Assembly: GCA_963575745.1 (NCBI GenBank)
Contig: CAUYUJ010016283.1
Location: 317,734 to 381,733, forward strand
Length of the DNA stretch: 64,000 bases
Source of the DNA: Prorocentrum cordatum
Taxonomy: Eukaryota > Sar > Dinophyceae > Prorocentrales > Prorocentraceae
Reading direction: 5' to 3'
Both the position numbers and the translations under genes were made by a program. Within the stretch, counting starts at the first letter, position 1. Every line of letters starts with the position of its first letter. This document shows, piece after piece, positions 51,705 through 62,664 of this stretch. A model generated the notes under the pieces. The model was not told where the DNA came from. It worked only from the letters and a program-made list of their open reading frames with translations, and searched no databases.

Positions 51705-52665
51705 GCTTCCAGATGGCCCGAGACGGCCCAAAAAGCCCCCAGGAGGCCTCCAAGACGGCCCAGGAAGCCTCCAAGAGGACCTACTGCCCGAAGAGGTCAA
51801 AATCATTGAGTGTCCGTAGGTTGTTGCAGGTTTGGGATTATGTTCCTTTTCGACCTTCTGGCGGCCAAAAAGGTTCCTAAGATCGCATCAGAGGCCTTAG
51901 AGAGGGCCCCATGACGGCCACAAAAACTCCAAGATGGCTCCAGGAAAGCCCAAATACAGCCCAAGAGGCCTCCAAGACGACCAAGATGGCCTCCAAGACG
52001 GCCTAAATGCCCCCGAGAGCCCAAGATGACCGCAAAATGTCTCCAAAACGGCCGCAGATGCACCAAGACGGCATCGGATGACCTCAAAGTGGTCCAAGAT
52101 GGCATGAGAAGCCCCCAAGAGGACTCCAAGACGGCCCAAGAGGCCTCCAAGAGGACATACAGCAGGGCTCGAAGAAGCCCAAAGCATGGATGTTCCTTAG
52201 GCTATTGAAGAATGTTGGCATGTTCTTCAAAACGGCCTTTCCACGGCCCAAGACGGCCCAACAGACCCCCTAGATCGTCCAAATTTCCCCACAGAGGCCA
52301 TGAACTGGCCCCCCGAAGGCCACAAACCCGCCAAGACGGCCCCAAGAGGGCTCTAGAGGCCTCTAAGGCAGCCAAGATGGCCTCCAGGACGGCCCAGGTG
52401 CCCCCAAGAGAGTCCCTGAAAGCCGCAAAATGCCTCCAAGACAACCCAAAATGCACCCAAGACGGCATAAGATAGCCTCAAGTTAACCCAAGCCGGCCCA
52501 AGAGGGCTTCAAGACAGGCCAAGAGGCATCCAAAACGACATACTGGAAGGCCCGAGGGGACCAAAGTCATTGATGTTCTCATGCTCCTCGAGGTTTTGGG
52601 CTTTTCCTCCTTTTCGGCCATCCGACGGTCCAAGACGGCCCGAGAGGCCTCCAAGAGGACCCCCA
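51705..52665 (+). repeat. Minisatellite F with ~380 bp higher-order period
   Basis: Blocks of CCAAGACGGCC, CCTCCAAGAGGAC and similar 10-12 bp units are interrupted three times by an AT-richer spacer (about 51,800-51,870, 52,178-52,245, 52,553-52,625). Spacers have the shape CATTGAGTGTCCGTAGG/CATGGATGTTCCTTAGG/CATTGATGTTCTCATG, then TTTGGG, then CCTTTTCGRCC. Spacing is about 375-380 bp. Confidence 0.85.
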
Positions 52666-52830
52666 GGAAGGCCCTCCCCTACGTGTTCCCCGAAGGGTTT
52701 CCACAATCGCTGGGCGGAGCATATGACCCGATAGTTTGACCAAATTTTGGCCACAACGTTCGGCCACATAGGCGCTTCCAAAAAGGCAAGGGGCGGCGGT
52801 GCTTCGCCGTAGGCGTCTTCGATATATACA
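52666..52830. other. Short unassigned spacer
   Basis: No feature seen between the F array and the microsatellites. Confidence 0.5.
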
Positions 52831-52834
52831 TATG

Positions 52835-53054
52835 TATATAATTGTTGTCTCTCTCTCTCTCTCTCTCTCCCTCTCGCTTTGTATTATATATACGTGTCTG
52901 TGTATCGCTCTGTCTCTCTCTAAATATAGATGGTGTTCCTGCTGTGCATTTGTGATAGCACTCTATATATAGATATATGTACCTGTGTATGTGTCTACAT
53001 GTCATATACCTGTGTGTATGTGCATACAGCTTCCCATATCTCTCTCTCTCTCTT

Positions 53055-53097
<43 letters not shown>

Positions 53098-53130
53098 TGA
53101 TATATATATATATGCTCCTCTCTCTCTCCA
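52835..53130 (+). repeat. CT/TA microsatellite cluster
   Basis: CT tracts at 52,849-52,874 and 53,040-53,095, TA runs at 52,885, 52,965 and 53,100. The interval between is T-rich. Confidence 0.95.
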
Positions 53131-53409
53131 TGCCGATGCATGATCTGCACTGCTGCTAGAGTCTAGAGCAAAGTGGGGGCCGCGCCGACGGCAGGGCGAG
53201 CTGCGTCCTCGCGCGGGAGAGGGGGGAGGGACATGTGGCCCTGCACATCCCTCTGCTCCTCCTCCTCCTACTGCTCGTCATCCTCCTCCCTAGGGGTAAT
53301 CACCTCTGCCGAGCCGCAGTCCCACCCACCCACCCGACGGTCCCGCCGACCAGCAGCTGCTCCGCCGATGCCTCGCGGGGCCAGCTCTCTGTACCTCTGT
53401 CTCTCTTAT

Positions 53410-53443
<34 letters not shown>

Positions 53444-54460
53444 TCTCCACTAGGGACAGGGAGGCGTCACGCCCGCGGACCAGTGGGGGGCATGCTCCTT
53501 TCCTGCTCGCCCTCCGTCTCCTCCTGTCCTCCTGGGAAAAAACAGGAGGAGGACCCTACTACGATGTCACGTATCTGAAACCATTCGCAGGTCACGATGC
53601 CCACCACCTACCCACCTCCCCTCTCTCCGTCCTACTAACGCAGGCTAGGGACAAGATCAGGCAACGACAACCCTACGACTAACTCAGGCATAGCAAACTA
53701 AGGGTACATCACGTCTAGTAATACAACTGGCTGGCAGGTACTACTCCCCCAGCCCCAACCCGCATCACCGGAGGAGGCACCAAATCGGACCAGGACGGGA
53801 CTCAGGAAACCACCAGGAGGCACCATCGACACCAATTAAAATCACCACAATAACTGACACCAGCACGCATCCGCAACAATTGTTTCCTGGAGCACATCTC
53901 ACGCGACTGTGGTCCCTCACTGCTTAGGAGGAGCAGCAGGGCACTCACGAGCCATGACGATGGGCACGAGGGCTAACTACTATGTCGGACGGTGTCGGGG
54001 CGACGTCGCCTGGTGCAGGCGCGAGCGCTACCTCTGCAGCGGGAGGTGGATCATTCCAGCACTACCGCGGGGACGACCACAACCGAATCTTCGGGTTCAT
54101 GGCGTACCGCCTCCATACGGCATGATACACCTTGACGGCCATGGCAGAGTTCTACGGCGAATGCAATCAGATGGCCAACTACGTGCTCTTGTGCCGCCAC
54201 CGCGGACGGCAGCTCACGAGTCTCGCCAGATGGACGAGAAGAGCTACAACTAACAGGAAGAGATGCAGCGGCTGCCGGTGATCAGGGTGATGAGGATGCG
54301 AATCGACAACACCACGAAGGCCATCGACTCGGAACAGGCCTCGATTGGATCCTTGCGCGACCCCAGCAGGACGACGGACGGCCCGCTTCCGTGGGACTTC
54401 GATGGGACAACGCGCCAGCATGATGAGCCACGGGTGCGTCTAAATACTCGCGGCCGTGAC
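53131..54460. other. No recognisable gene
   Basis: Contains a CT tract at 53,402-53,450. From 53,690 to 54,450 the composition is even, with short frames only (plus 53,909-54,253, plus 54,263-54,646) and no known domain. Confidence 0.45.
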
Positions 54461-54461
54461 G

Positions 54462-54530
54462 CACATTATGGGGATGGGGGAGCGGGGCGGGGGGGGGGGG
54501 CATACCGTAACGCCCCCGCCCCGCCGAGTG
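54462..54530 (+). repeat. GTAACG module, left member of inverted pair
   Basis: GTGACGCACATTATGGGG, a G-rich run, then CATACCGTAACGCCCCCGCC. Its inverted counterpart is at 59,285-59,365. Confidence 0.6.
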
Positions 54531-54900
54531 GCTCTGGCACCACAGCGCCTGTGCATATCACAGCAAGCACCACAGTGCGCAGCACTGGATGCACCGCCCG
54601 CCGCAGCCACGTGCACCACGTCGCCCATGTACTGCGAAGCGCGTGATGCTTGCTGCCGCTGTGTTGCATCTACGTTGCACAATACAGGGTGCAACAACAC
54701 TCTGCTTCTACCGCCTCCAAAACCGAAGCACAGCACGAACATTGTCTCAAATCTGTACCGCACTGCCTGCTTCCGATGCGTGCTGCACGCGTGCACCACA
54801 GCGACTGCGTGCACCGCAGCAGCCGCGCTCACCGCAAACCATGCGCACACCGCAATGCGCGGGTGCACCGCAGCGCTTGCGGACACAACAACCCCTGCGT
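54531..54900 (+). repeat. CACCRCAGY short-period repeat
   Basis: GCACCACAG, GCACCGC and GCGTGCACC motifs recur irregularly every 15-30 bp. The repeat gives His/Thr/Ala or Val/Cys-rich frames. Confidence 0.6.
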
Positions 54901-55275
54901 TGATTACACTTATGTTGTAGAAGCGCGTTCTGCTTTGCTTAAAGTCTGGGCGCCCCTTGGCCAGAAGCATCGTGCCTGCAAGCACGCACGATACGGCGTG
55001 CCTGTGAGAAATTAGCTGCACTTGCGGCGACCACATGGCGGACTGGCGCAACCCTCTCGGATCACGCCATGTTAGCTAGCCACGCTGCGAACCTCGAGCC
55101 TGGAACCTCAATCCTCCGACCGGTATCCAGTCAACAAAAATCGCTTGACCTCAGCTCGGGGAAAACCGTAGCCAGATAGTCGAGCTGCGCGCGGCCTGGG
55201 CGACGAGGGCCTCCAGAACCGCCCCAAAAGGACGACGACGACGCCGGAGAAAATCTCTTGCCTCAAGAACCTAAA
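54901..55275. other. No recognisable gene
   Basis: Ordinary mixed sequence leading into a GAC repeat. Confidence 0.5.
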
Positions 55276-55279
55276 GTAA

Positions 55280-55475
55280 AGCCAGCCACGATCGATGACT
55301 ACGACGCCGACGACAGCTACTACAACGATCGTGACGACGATCGCGACGATAACCACGACCACACTCGGGAGGCCAACGCCAACCAGGATGACTACTACGA
55401 CTCCGACCACGACGACCACGATGACGACCGCGACGACGATCACGACGACTATGACGACGATCGCGACTGCCATCC
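55280..55475 (+). repeat. GAC/ACGATC repeat
   Basis: GACGACGATCGCGACGA-type text over ~190 bp. It opens the 708-codon plus frame at 55,258-57,384, which is entirely repeat-derived. Confidence 0.9.
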
Positions 55476-55489
55476 AGCAACATACTGCC

Positions 55490-56420
55490 CACCCCGCCCC
55501 AACCACTTAATGTTGCGCGTCGAAACCCACCGCCCCACCCCCCTCTCCCCGCTCCCCCCCCGTCAGCATCCCCCCGCAGCCCCCCGCCTCCGCCCGCCTG
55601 CTCTCACTGCCCCCCAGCAGCCCAGTGCCCCCTCCTCCCCGACCACTTTAGTCTGCGCGTCGCAGCCCCCCGACCCGCCCCCCTCTCCCCACCTCACCCC
55701 CCCCGCCCACCTACGCAGGCCACCGCTCCCGCCCCCTTGCCCCCATTGTCCTCCAGCAGCCCAGTGCCCCCTCGGCCCAAACAACTGTATATTTCGCGTC
55801 GCAACCCCCTCCCCACCCGCTCCCCGACGCAGTGCGCTCTCCGCCCCGACCATTTTATCTGTCGCGTCGCAGCCGGCCCACCTCCCCCGCAAGCCACCGC
55901 CACCGCCCCCAGCCCCCGCTGTCCTCCAGCAGCCCAGTGCACCCTTTTCTCCGACCACTGTATGTTTCGCGTCGCAACACCCCCCCCCCCTTACCATTCT
56001 CCCCCACAGACCTCTCCGCCACCGCCCGCTGTCCTCCCGCAGCTCAGTGCCCCTTCCGTTTCGACTTGTGGCCCGCGTCGCAGCCGACCCACCTCCCCCG
56101 CAGGGCCCCCGCCACCGCCCGCTGCCCCCGCTGCCCTCCAGCAGCCCAGTGGCCATCCGCCCCGACCACATTGTTCTATTGCTGCGTCGCAGCCACATTC
56201 CGCCCCCCGTCCCCCTCCGCGGGCCACCGCCACCGACACCCTCCCCCAGCCCCCCCCCCCACCTCCCCTCGGCATGCCACCGCCCCTACACCCTGTCCCC
56301 GCTGAGACCCGCGCCCCCGCCCCCCTGCCCCAACGCGGGAGCAGGGGGGCGGGGGCATCGGCACACTGTCCTCCATCAACCCAATGCCCCTCCGCCCCGA
56401 CCATTTTATTTGTCGCAACC
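55490..56420 (+). repeat. Diverged tandem repeat, unit about 100-140 bp
   Basis: About eight units share CTCCAGCAGCCCAGTGCCCC, then CCCCGACCA(C/T)TTTA, then CGTCGCAGCC and a poly-C section. Landmarks CGTCGCA(G/A)CC fall near 55,658, 55,802, 55,868, 55,970, 56,075, 56,185 and 56,412. Confidence 0.8.
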
Positions 56421-56439
56421 CCCCCAGGCCATCGCCACA

Positions 56440-57125
56440 CGCCCCCACCGCCGCCGTCGTCGTCGCCGTCGACTCCGTCGTGGTCGTCGCCGTCGTCAAT
56501 GTCGCCACCGCCGTCGTCGCCGTCCCCGGCACAGTCGTCATCATCATCGTCGTCGTCCCCCGTCGTCCGCTTCCCGTAGTCCGTGGTCTGTCGTCCGTCG
56601 TCGTCGTCGTCGCCACCGCCGCCACCGTCGTTGTCGTCGTCGCCCGCGACGTCGCCGCCGCCGTCGTCACCGTGGCCGTCGTCGTCGTCACATTCGTCGG
56701 CGTCATCGTCGACGTCGTCGTCCCCGCCGTCGATGTCGTCGTCGTCGTCGTGGCCCGTCGTCCTGCGTCCGTTTCCCGTCGTCCGTCGCCCGTCGTTCAT
56801 GGTCCGTCGTCTGTCGTCCGTCGTCCGCCGCCGTCGTCGCCGCCGTCGTCGTCGTCGTCGTCACTGTCGTCGACGTCGTCCGTCGTCGTCTTCGTCGGAG
56901 GCGGCGCCGCCGCCGCCGCCGACGCCGTCGTCGTCGTCGTCGTCGTTTTCGTCGTCGTCGTCGTCATCGTCGTCGTCCGTCGGCCGTCGCCGTCGTCGCC
57001 GCCGCCGCTGCCGCCGTAGTCGCCGCCGCCGCCGCCGTCGTCGTCGCCGTCGTCGTTTTCTTCGCCGCCGTCGTCGCCGCTGCCGTCGTCGTCGTCGCCG
57101 CCGCCGTCGTCGTCATCGTCGGGGG
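56440..57125 (+). repeat. Large CGT/CCGTCGT trinucleotide expansion
   Basis: About 680 bp of GTCGTC and GTCGCC units with CGTCCGTCGTCCG blocks. Arg/Val/Ser frames arise only from the repeat. Confidence 0.95.
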
Positions 57126-57410
57126 CGCCGCTCCTGGGCGCTCCAACCCCCGCAAGCGAAACGGCTCGGGCCAGAAGTCTGGTCTTTACGAGAAGCCCCT
57201 ATTCGAGAAGCGTATACGAGTCAGCCGGCCCCCAAGGATGTACCCGACAGACTCTGTGCGCAACACGACTGCAGCGTTCCCAGCAGAAGGCCGTAAACAT
57301 GTGCCAAATTGCACCGCGAGCAGCCAGGTATGCTCAATAAGCACAACGGGCCAGAGGCGTGCTAAGATCTCTGGTAACTGGTAAACAGTATTTCTAGTTC
57401 GCGCGCGCGG
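57126..57410. other. Unique spacer, no gene
   Basis: Even-composition DNA between two repeat domains. No recognised motif. Confidence 0.5.
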
Positions 57411-57429
57411 GGCGGCCCCTGGGGGTCCC

Positions 57430-58630
57430 TGGATCAAAAATACCCCGGGAGGAGCCCGGGACACGCCCGGGACACGCCCGGGTCACGCCCAGGACACTCC
57501 CCCAGATCCTCCAGGATCGCCCCAAGAGGGCCCCAAGAGGCCCCCAACACAATCCAAGAGAAGTCCGAGACGCCCGAAGATCGCTCCACGGCGCCCAAGA
57601 TGGTCTCCAGACGGCCTAAGACGTCTCCAAGATGACCCAACAAGCCTCCAAGATGCCCCAAGAGACCCCCAGGAGCACTCCCAAGAGGGCCCCAAGAGGC
57701 AAAAATATGTGTTTTAGGTTTTGGACAGGTTTCAACCTTTTCGGTTCCCCGACGCCCCTAAACGGCTCAAGAGGCCTCCAAGATCGCCCCAAGAGGGCCC
57801 AAGAGGCCCTCAAAAGGGCCCCAAGACGGCCCAAGACGGCTCCAAGACGGCCCCAGAGGCCTCCAAGACGGCCCAAGAGGGCCCCAAGAACGCCCCCAAC
57901 ACGGTCCAAGAGAGGTCCGAGACGCCCGAAGATCGCTCCACGACGCCCAAGATGGCCTCCGGACGGCCCAAGACGTCTCCAAGATGGCCCAAGAAGCCTC
58001 CAAGATGCCCCAAGAGGCCTCCAAGAGAACTCCCAAGAGGGCCCCAAGAGGCAAAAACCTGTGCTTTTCCTTTGGTGTTGGACAGATTTGGGCGTTTTAA
58101 CCTTTTCGGTTCCCCGACGCCCCTAAACGGCTCAAGAGGCCTCCAAGATCGCCCCAAGAGGGCCCAAGAGGCCCTCAAAAGGGCCCCAAGACGGCCCAAG
58201 ACGGCTCCAAGACGGCCCCAGAGGCCTCCAAGACGGCCCAAGAGGGCCCCAAGAACGCCCCCAACACGGTCCAAGAGAGGTCCGAGACGCCCGAAGATCG
58301 CTCCACGACGCCCAAGATGGCCTCCGGACGGCCCAAGACGTCTCCAAGATGGCCCAAGAAGCCTCCAAGATGCCCCAAGAGGCCTCCAAGAGAACTCCCA
58401 AGAGGGCCCCAAGAGGCAAAAACCTGTGCTTTTCCTTTGGTGTTGGACAGATTTGGGCGTTTAACCTTTTCGGTTCCCCGACGCCCCTAAACGGCTCAAG
58501 AGGCCTCCAAGATCGCCCCAAGAGGGCCAAAGAGGCCCCCAAGAGGGCCCCAAGACGGCCCAAGACGGCTCCAAGACGGCCCCAGAGGCCTCCAGGACGG
58601 CCCAAGAGGGCCCCCAGAACGCCCCCAACA
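57430..58630 (+). repeat. 365-bp higher-order repeat of minisatellite F
   Basis: GACGCCCCTAAACGGCTCAA starts units at 57,751, 58,116 and 58,480 (periods 365 and 364). Units 2 and 3 are almost identical. Each unit is CCAAGACGGCC-type minisatellite plus an AT-richer spacer with TTTTGGACAG or TGTTGGACAG, then AACCTTTTCGGTTCCCCGAC. The preceding 57,430-57,750 is a diverged unit with the same spacer. The third copy is truncated at about 58,630. Open frames to 247 codons on both strands are repeat artefacts. Confidence 0.9.
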
Positions 58631-58739
58631 CTACACAGCTCCCGACGACGCAGCTCCACACTGCAAACGACCACTCGGACAGGCGACCACGGTGCGACAT
58701 TATGGGCCGGCGGAATGAGCGAAGCGATTAAATAATTTA

Positions 58740-58870
58740 TTCTGGCCCTCTTCAATTCCTTTTGGGGCTCCCGGGGATCTCTTGGGACATTATGTGGGCT
58801 CCTTGGGTGTCTGTTGGAGGCCTCCTGGGAACATGTTAAAGGTCTTTGGAGCCATCTTGCGGGGGACGGC
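58740..58870 (-). repeat. Inverted minisatellite F fragment
   Basis: TCTTGGGACATT, GGCTCCTTGGGTGTC and CCTCCTGGGAAC read as CCAAG-type motifs on the minus strand. Confidence 0.5.
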
Positions 58871-58929
58871 CCTTAGAGCCTCCACGAGCTCGCCCTCTGA
58901 AAACCTTCTTGCGGCCTTTTTTGTTCCTT

Positions 58930-58986
58930 CATCCTCCTCCTCCACCTCCTCCTCCTCCTCCTCCTCCTCCTCCTCCTCCTCCTCCC
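58930..58986 (+). repeat. (TCC)n microsatellite
   Basis: About 55 bp of TCC. Confidence 0.95.
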
Positions 58987-58989
58987 CTT

Positions 58990-59280
58990 CTTGTGTGCAA
59001 GAGCCATGGCACGCGTGCCTCATGTTGCTGCGACTGTTGCTCCTACTTCTGCTACCAATGCCACTACCACAACTCTCGCGGCCCTGCCAGCACCAGTACC
59101 GAATGATCCCCGCGCGCGTGCGTGAAAGCTGCCGGACCCTGCATGTGCGACAATAGCCTGCGAACGCAACACCATGTTTGCGAGCACCGGCAATGAGCCT
59201 GTCAACGCCACGCTAGGCCGTGAACGTTGAAGGAGCCTGTAAGCACCACAGTAGCCTCTGAGCATCAGAATGGGAGTGCT
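58990..59280. repeat. GTTGCTGC/GAGCCTGT short repeats
   Basis: Irregular repeats (GAGCCTGTCAACGCCAC, GAGCCTGTAAGCACCAC, GCCTCTGAGCATCAG) of ~25-35 bp. No gene. Confidence 0.5.
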
Positions 59281-59284
59281 GGAG

Positions 59285-59365
59285 GCGAACTACCGGGGGG
59301 AAAGCGTTACGGTATGCGGGCGGAGGGGGTGGGGGGGGACGTAACGCGCGTTATGGCCCATAGGA
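59285..59365 (-). repeat. GTAACG module, right member of inverted pair
   Basis: GGGGGGAAAGCGTTACGGTA then TGCGGGCGG, and GACGTAACGCGCGTTATGGC. The reverse complement shares GCATACCGTAACGC and the ATTATGG/GGCCATAACG context with 54,462-54,530. Confidence 0.6.
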
Positions 59366-60185
59366 TGTAAAAACACGCTCCACAGTGCGCAGGGATCGGG
59401 CTACAGACTCTCGCAGCCGCAGCACGAGCCCCAGAGGTCAGAGCCCATGAGCATCAAGGTCTCTGCCATGAAACGGGCACAGACGCCTCGCCCGCAGTTC
59501 ACCAGCCCGTCGCCCGCCATCTGGAGCGGGAGGACAACAACACAGGCAGCCTCAGCGCCAGCTAGCAAAACGAGCAGCAGTAACACTCGCAACAGACGAG
59601 TCAGCACAAGCAACAGACGGCCACCTCAACAGACAGACGGGCGGCCTCAGGATTAGAGATCCGCTGTTCGCGGCCGCGTCCGGCTACGGCATATCGGTGT
59701 AGGCACAAAGTGAGCCAGCAAGTACCCAGTTACCACCTTGGAGTAGTATGTATTCCATAGATTGTCGTTGTTTCTCCTTCTTGATGCCTCTCAGAAGTCG
59801 GCCCAGACAGTGTGGCGCGCCAGGCATGAAGAGGCCACATGAGGCCAGATGTAGCAGCCAACAGTAAGCAGCTGCCGCCTTCCATCTTGTGAGCTCTACT
59901 CCCCTCAGTAGACTCAACCAGTGAGGTGCGCCGAGCAAGTAGGGAAGCCAGCTCAGACTCCCAGGCAGCGGCTGTCACTATCCGAAGTTTTCGTGTGGTT
60001 GGTGGGCGGGGTGGAGGTTGGGGACGTGAAAGGGGGGGGGAGGGGAGGTTCGTGACAGCAGGTCTCCTTGCGGAGGGGGTGCGCCCAGCGAGGCAGCCAC
60101 CTCCAACCAGGCAGCCCAAAAGCCGTTGGGACCAGGGCCTTCATCCAGCAGCTAGTGACAGAGACCCCCAACGGTCCGTATCCGT
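59366..60185. other. No recognisable gene
   Basis: Short frames only, on both strands. AGACAGACGG-type text near 59,630. Confidence 0.45.
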
Positions 60186-60189
60186 ATCA

Positions 60190-61760
60190 CTATCCTCCTT
60201 CTCCCAATCCTCCTTCTACTCATCCTCCTCCTCCTCCACTGCCCCCTTCTCCTCCTCCTCCTCCTCCTCCTCCTCCTCCTGCTTCTCCTCCTCCTCCCCA
60301 TCGTCAGCAACATCACCATCTTCACCATCAACAGCCATATCATCATCAAAATCCTCCTCATCCTCCCCCTCATCATCACCAGTATCATCATCAGCATCAT
60401 CATGGTCAGCATTTCATCATCATCATCATCAGCATCATCAGCATCAGCATCATCATCAGCATCAGCATCGTCATCATCATCATCCTCATCATCATCGACA
60501 ACAACATCGTCATCGCCACCACCGCCACCACCATCGTCATCCTCATCAGCGACATCAGCCGCATCATCAGTATCAGCATCACCATCATCGCCAGCGTCGT
60601 CGTCGTGTTCATCCTCAGTAGCATCAGCAGCGTCAGTATCGCAATCACGACGATCGTGCGCACAATCAGTTTCCATGACCATAAGAGTAATCAGCACCGC
60701 CACCACCACCACCACCAGCATCCTCATCATCATCAGCATCACCATCACCATCACCATCACAATCACCATCATCATCATCATCATCACCATCATCATCATC
60801 AGCACCAGCGTCATCAGCAGCATCAGCATCATCAGTATCATCAGTACCATCATCATCATCAGCAGCATCAGCATCATCATCGTCAGAAACATCAGCATCA
60901 TCGACAGCGTCAACAACCTCATCAGACTCATCATGGTCGTCATCATCAGCATCACTCCAGTTAGCAGCATCAACATCGTCCGCACCAGCATGGCCATCAG
61001 CAGCCGCATCACATCCATCATCGTCATCAGCATCCTCAGCTGCATCAACACCATAACCAGCGTCAACCTCACCATCAACATCAGCATCATGATCAGCAGC
61101 ATCAGCAGCAGCATCAACATCATCGTCATCATCAGCGTCATCGTCATCAGCATCATCAGCACCATCAGCATAGAAGCATCAGCATCACCAGCATCATCGG
61201 CATCATCACAACCACCAACATCATCATCAGAAGCATCATCATCATCATCACCACCCTCACCACCATCATCATCAGCATCATCACTATCGTGACCAAAGGC
61301 ACACTCACCACCATCGTCAGCATCAGCATCATGAGCATCACCATCAAAAAAATAGCATCAGCATAACCATCATCATCAACATCACCATCAGTATCATCAT
61401 CATCGTCGTCATCGACATCGTCATCAGCATCAGCATCATCATCAGAATCATCAGCGTCATCATCATCGTCAACATCAATACCACCCAACGCATCAGCATC
61501 TGCATCATCAGGATGTTGACTGCATCGTCAGCATCAGCATCACCCGCACAAATCCTCATCATCAGCAGCATCGTCGGCGTCATCATCGTCGTCATCAGCA
61601 TCAGCATCATCATCATCATCGTCGTCAGCATCACCATCAGCATCAGCACCAGCATCATCAGCATCAGCGGCATCACCATCATCATCCTGCTCCATCTCCT
61701 CCGCCCAACCCCCTGATTATCTGTTCCTGCTCCTCCTCCTCCTCTTCCTCCTCCGCATCT
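60190..61760 (+). repeat. 1.5 kb CAT/CAG/TCC trinucleotide domain
   Basis: Starts with TCC (60,195-60,300), then CATCATCAG and CATCATCAC for ~1.4 kb, ending with TCC near 61,730-61,765. Frames give His/Gln, Ser/Ile and Met/Asp/Leu repeats, including a 339-codon minus frame, none credible. Confidence 0.95.
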
Positions 61761-61769
61761 CTGTCGGCC

Positions 61770-62250
61770 TCCTCCCCTGTCCTCATGCTTATGTGTTCCT
61801 CTGCCGCCCAAATTAGTGCTCATTGACCTGGCACTCTTCCCTCACGCATGTGTAGCGTGCCCCAAGACTCCAAGAAACGGACCTGAAACTGTGCGACGGC
61901 GAAACACTTCACCTCGCCTATGTGGTTCGACTGTCGGGTGACGGCTCCACCAAGACGTCCGTATCGGCCATGCGCTTCCACACCGTCATTCCTGCCCTGG
62001 TCACACAGTGCCTAACCCCGTCATTACCAACGTGCCTGTCAGTGTCGAGGTAGGTCAACCCTAGCCCCTAGCCCAGCGTCTGCGTGATCGCCTCTAGTCC
62101 TGGCAGCGGTTTCAGCATCGGCTAACCCCTCCAGGCGGGCCCGCACTCGTCGCGAAGGAAAGCTATGTCCATGGCCACGCAGCTCTGCCTGGGCGAAGAT
62201 TGGCCCGCAGTGGCAGATGATTCCCAATGCTGAAAACCAAATGGCACATG
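61770..62250. other. No recognisable gene
   Basis: Ordinary mixed sequence. Minus frame 62,039-62,290 has no recognised motif, but it lies downstream of the spliced-leader relic and could be 3' parts of the same retrocopy. Confidence 0.4.
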
Positions 62251-62269
62251 GTGCTAGCGGGCGCTCTCT

Positions 62270-62420
62270 CTGATGGCCAGCTTCATACAAGTGTATCGAA
62301 AGTGTATCGACACACTGTTGGCAAATGCGTGGGATTTCTGCCTGCGTTTCGGCACCGAGGAGTGTATATCGTTGGCGAGTGTAGTCGTTGTTAAACCCTG
62401 TTGGCGAATGCGTTGATGTT
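62270..62420. repeat. Short direct repeats
   Basis: GTGTATCGA occurs three times in 62,290-62,312 with variants, and TGTTGGC(A/G)AATGCGT twice (62,316 and 62,399, 83 bp apart). Confidence 0.55.
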
Positions 62421-62455
62421 GATGAATGTAATGTATCGGGGGCGGCAACAGGATA

Positions 62456-62605
62456 TCAATTTGAGTGGGAAACATGTTCAGCTAATTCGACTGAACTCAT
62501 AGATCGATCTATCGAGTCCTTCCCATACCGAACCATCATCACGGCCTTGCAAAGCCCACTACGTTCGTGGGCCATGGCAATCGTCACCAACGTTTGCGAA
62601 GCCAT
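62456..62605 (-). pseudogene. Small frame after a spliced-leader relic (retroposed mRNA)
   Basis: A 49-codon frame with ATG at 62,605, 38 bp after the spliced-leader relic, as expected for the first ATG of a dinoflagellate mRNA. It starts MASQTLVTIAMAHERSG, continues VMMVRYGKDSIDRSMSSVEL and ends HVSHSN. I do not recognise it. It could be an intact tiny protein, the N-terminus of a gene truncated by a stop, or non-coding. A longer in-frame version upstream would include leader sequence and is not likely to be the true start. Downstream minus frames (62,254-62,475) are in other phases and unrecognised. Confidence 0.4.
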
Positions 62606-62643
62606 GTTTTGAACTCGATGGGCAATTGAGACATGATCTGCAG

Positions 62644-62659
62644 CTTGAGCCAAAATGGC
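62644..62659 (-). other. Spliced-leader relic (3' 16 nt of dinoflagellate SL)
   Basis: Minus strand reads GCCATTTTGGCTCAAG, identical to the last 16 nt of the conserved 22-nt dinoflagellate spliced leader. It is followed by CTGCAGATCATG, not by a GT donor, so this is not an SL RNA gene but the junction of a spliced mRNA. Chance expectation in 64 kb on both strands is about 3 in 100,000. The 5' six leader bases are missing, as is usual in relics. Confidence 0.85.
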
Positions 62660-62664
62660 AGTGT

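Noticed and set aside
55258-57384. 708-codon plus-strand open frame
   Set aside because: Runs through the GAC repeat, a ~110-bp tandem repeat and the CGT expansion; residues mirror the repeat units only.
57721-58464. 247-codon plus frame and ~200-codon minus frames (Pro/Lys or Trp/Gly-rich repeats)
   Set aside because: Artefacts of the 365-bp minisatellite; overlapping long frames on both strands.
60152-61171. 339-codon Met/Asp/Leu frame
   Set aside because: Direct translation of the CAT/CAG repeat.
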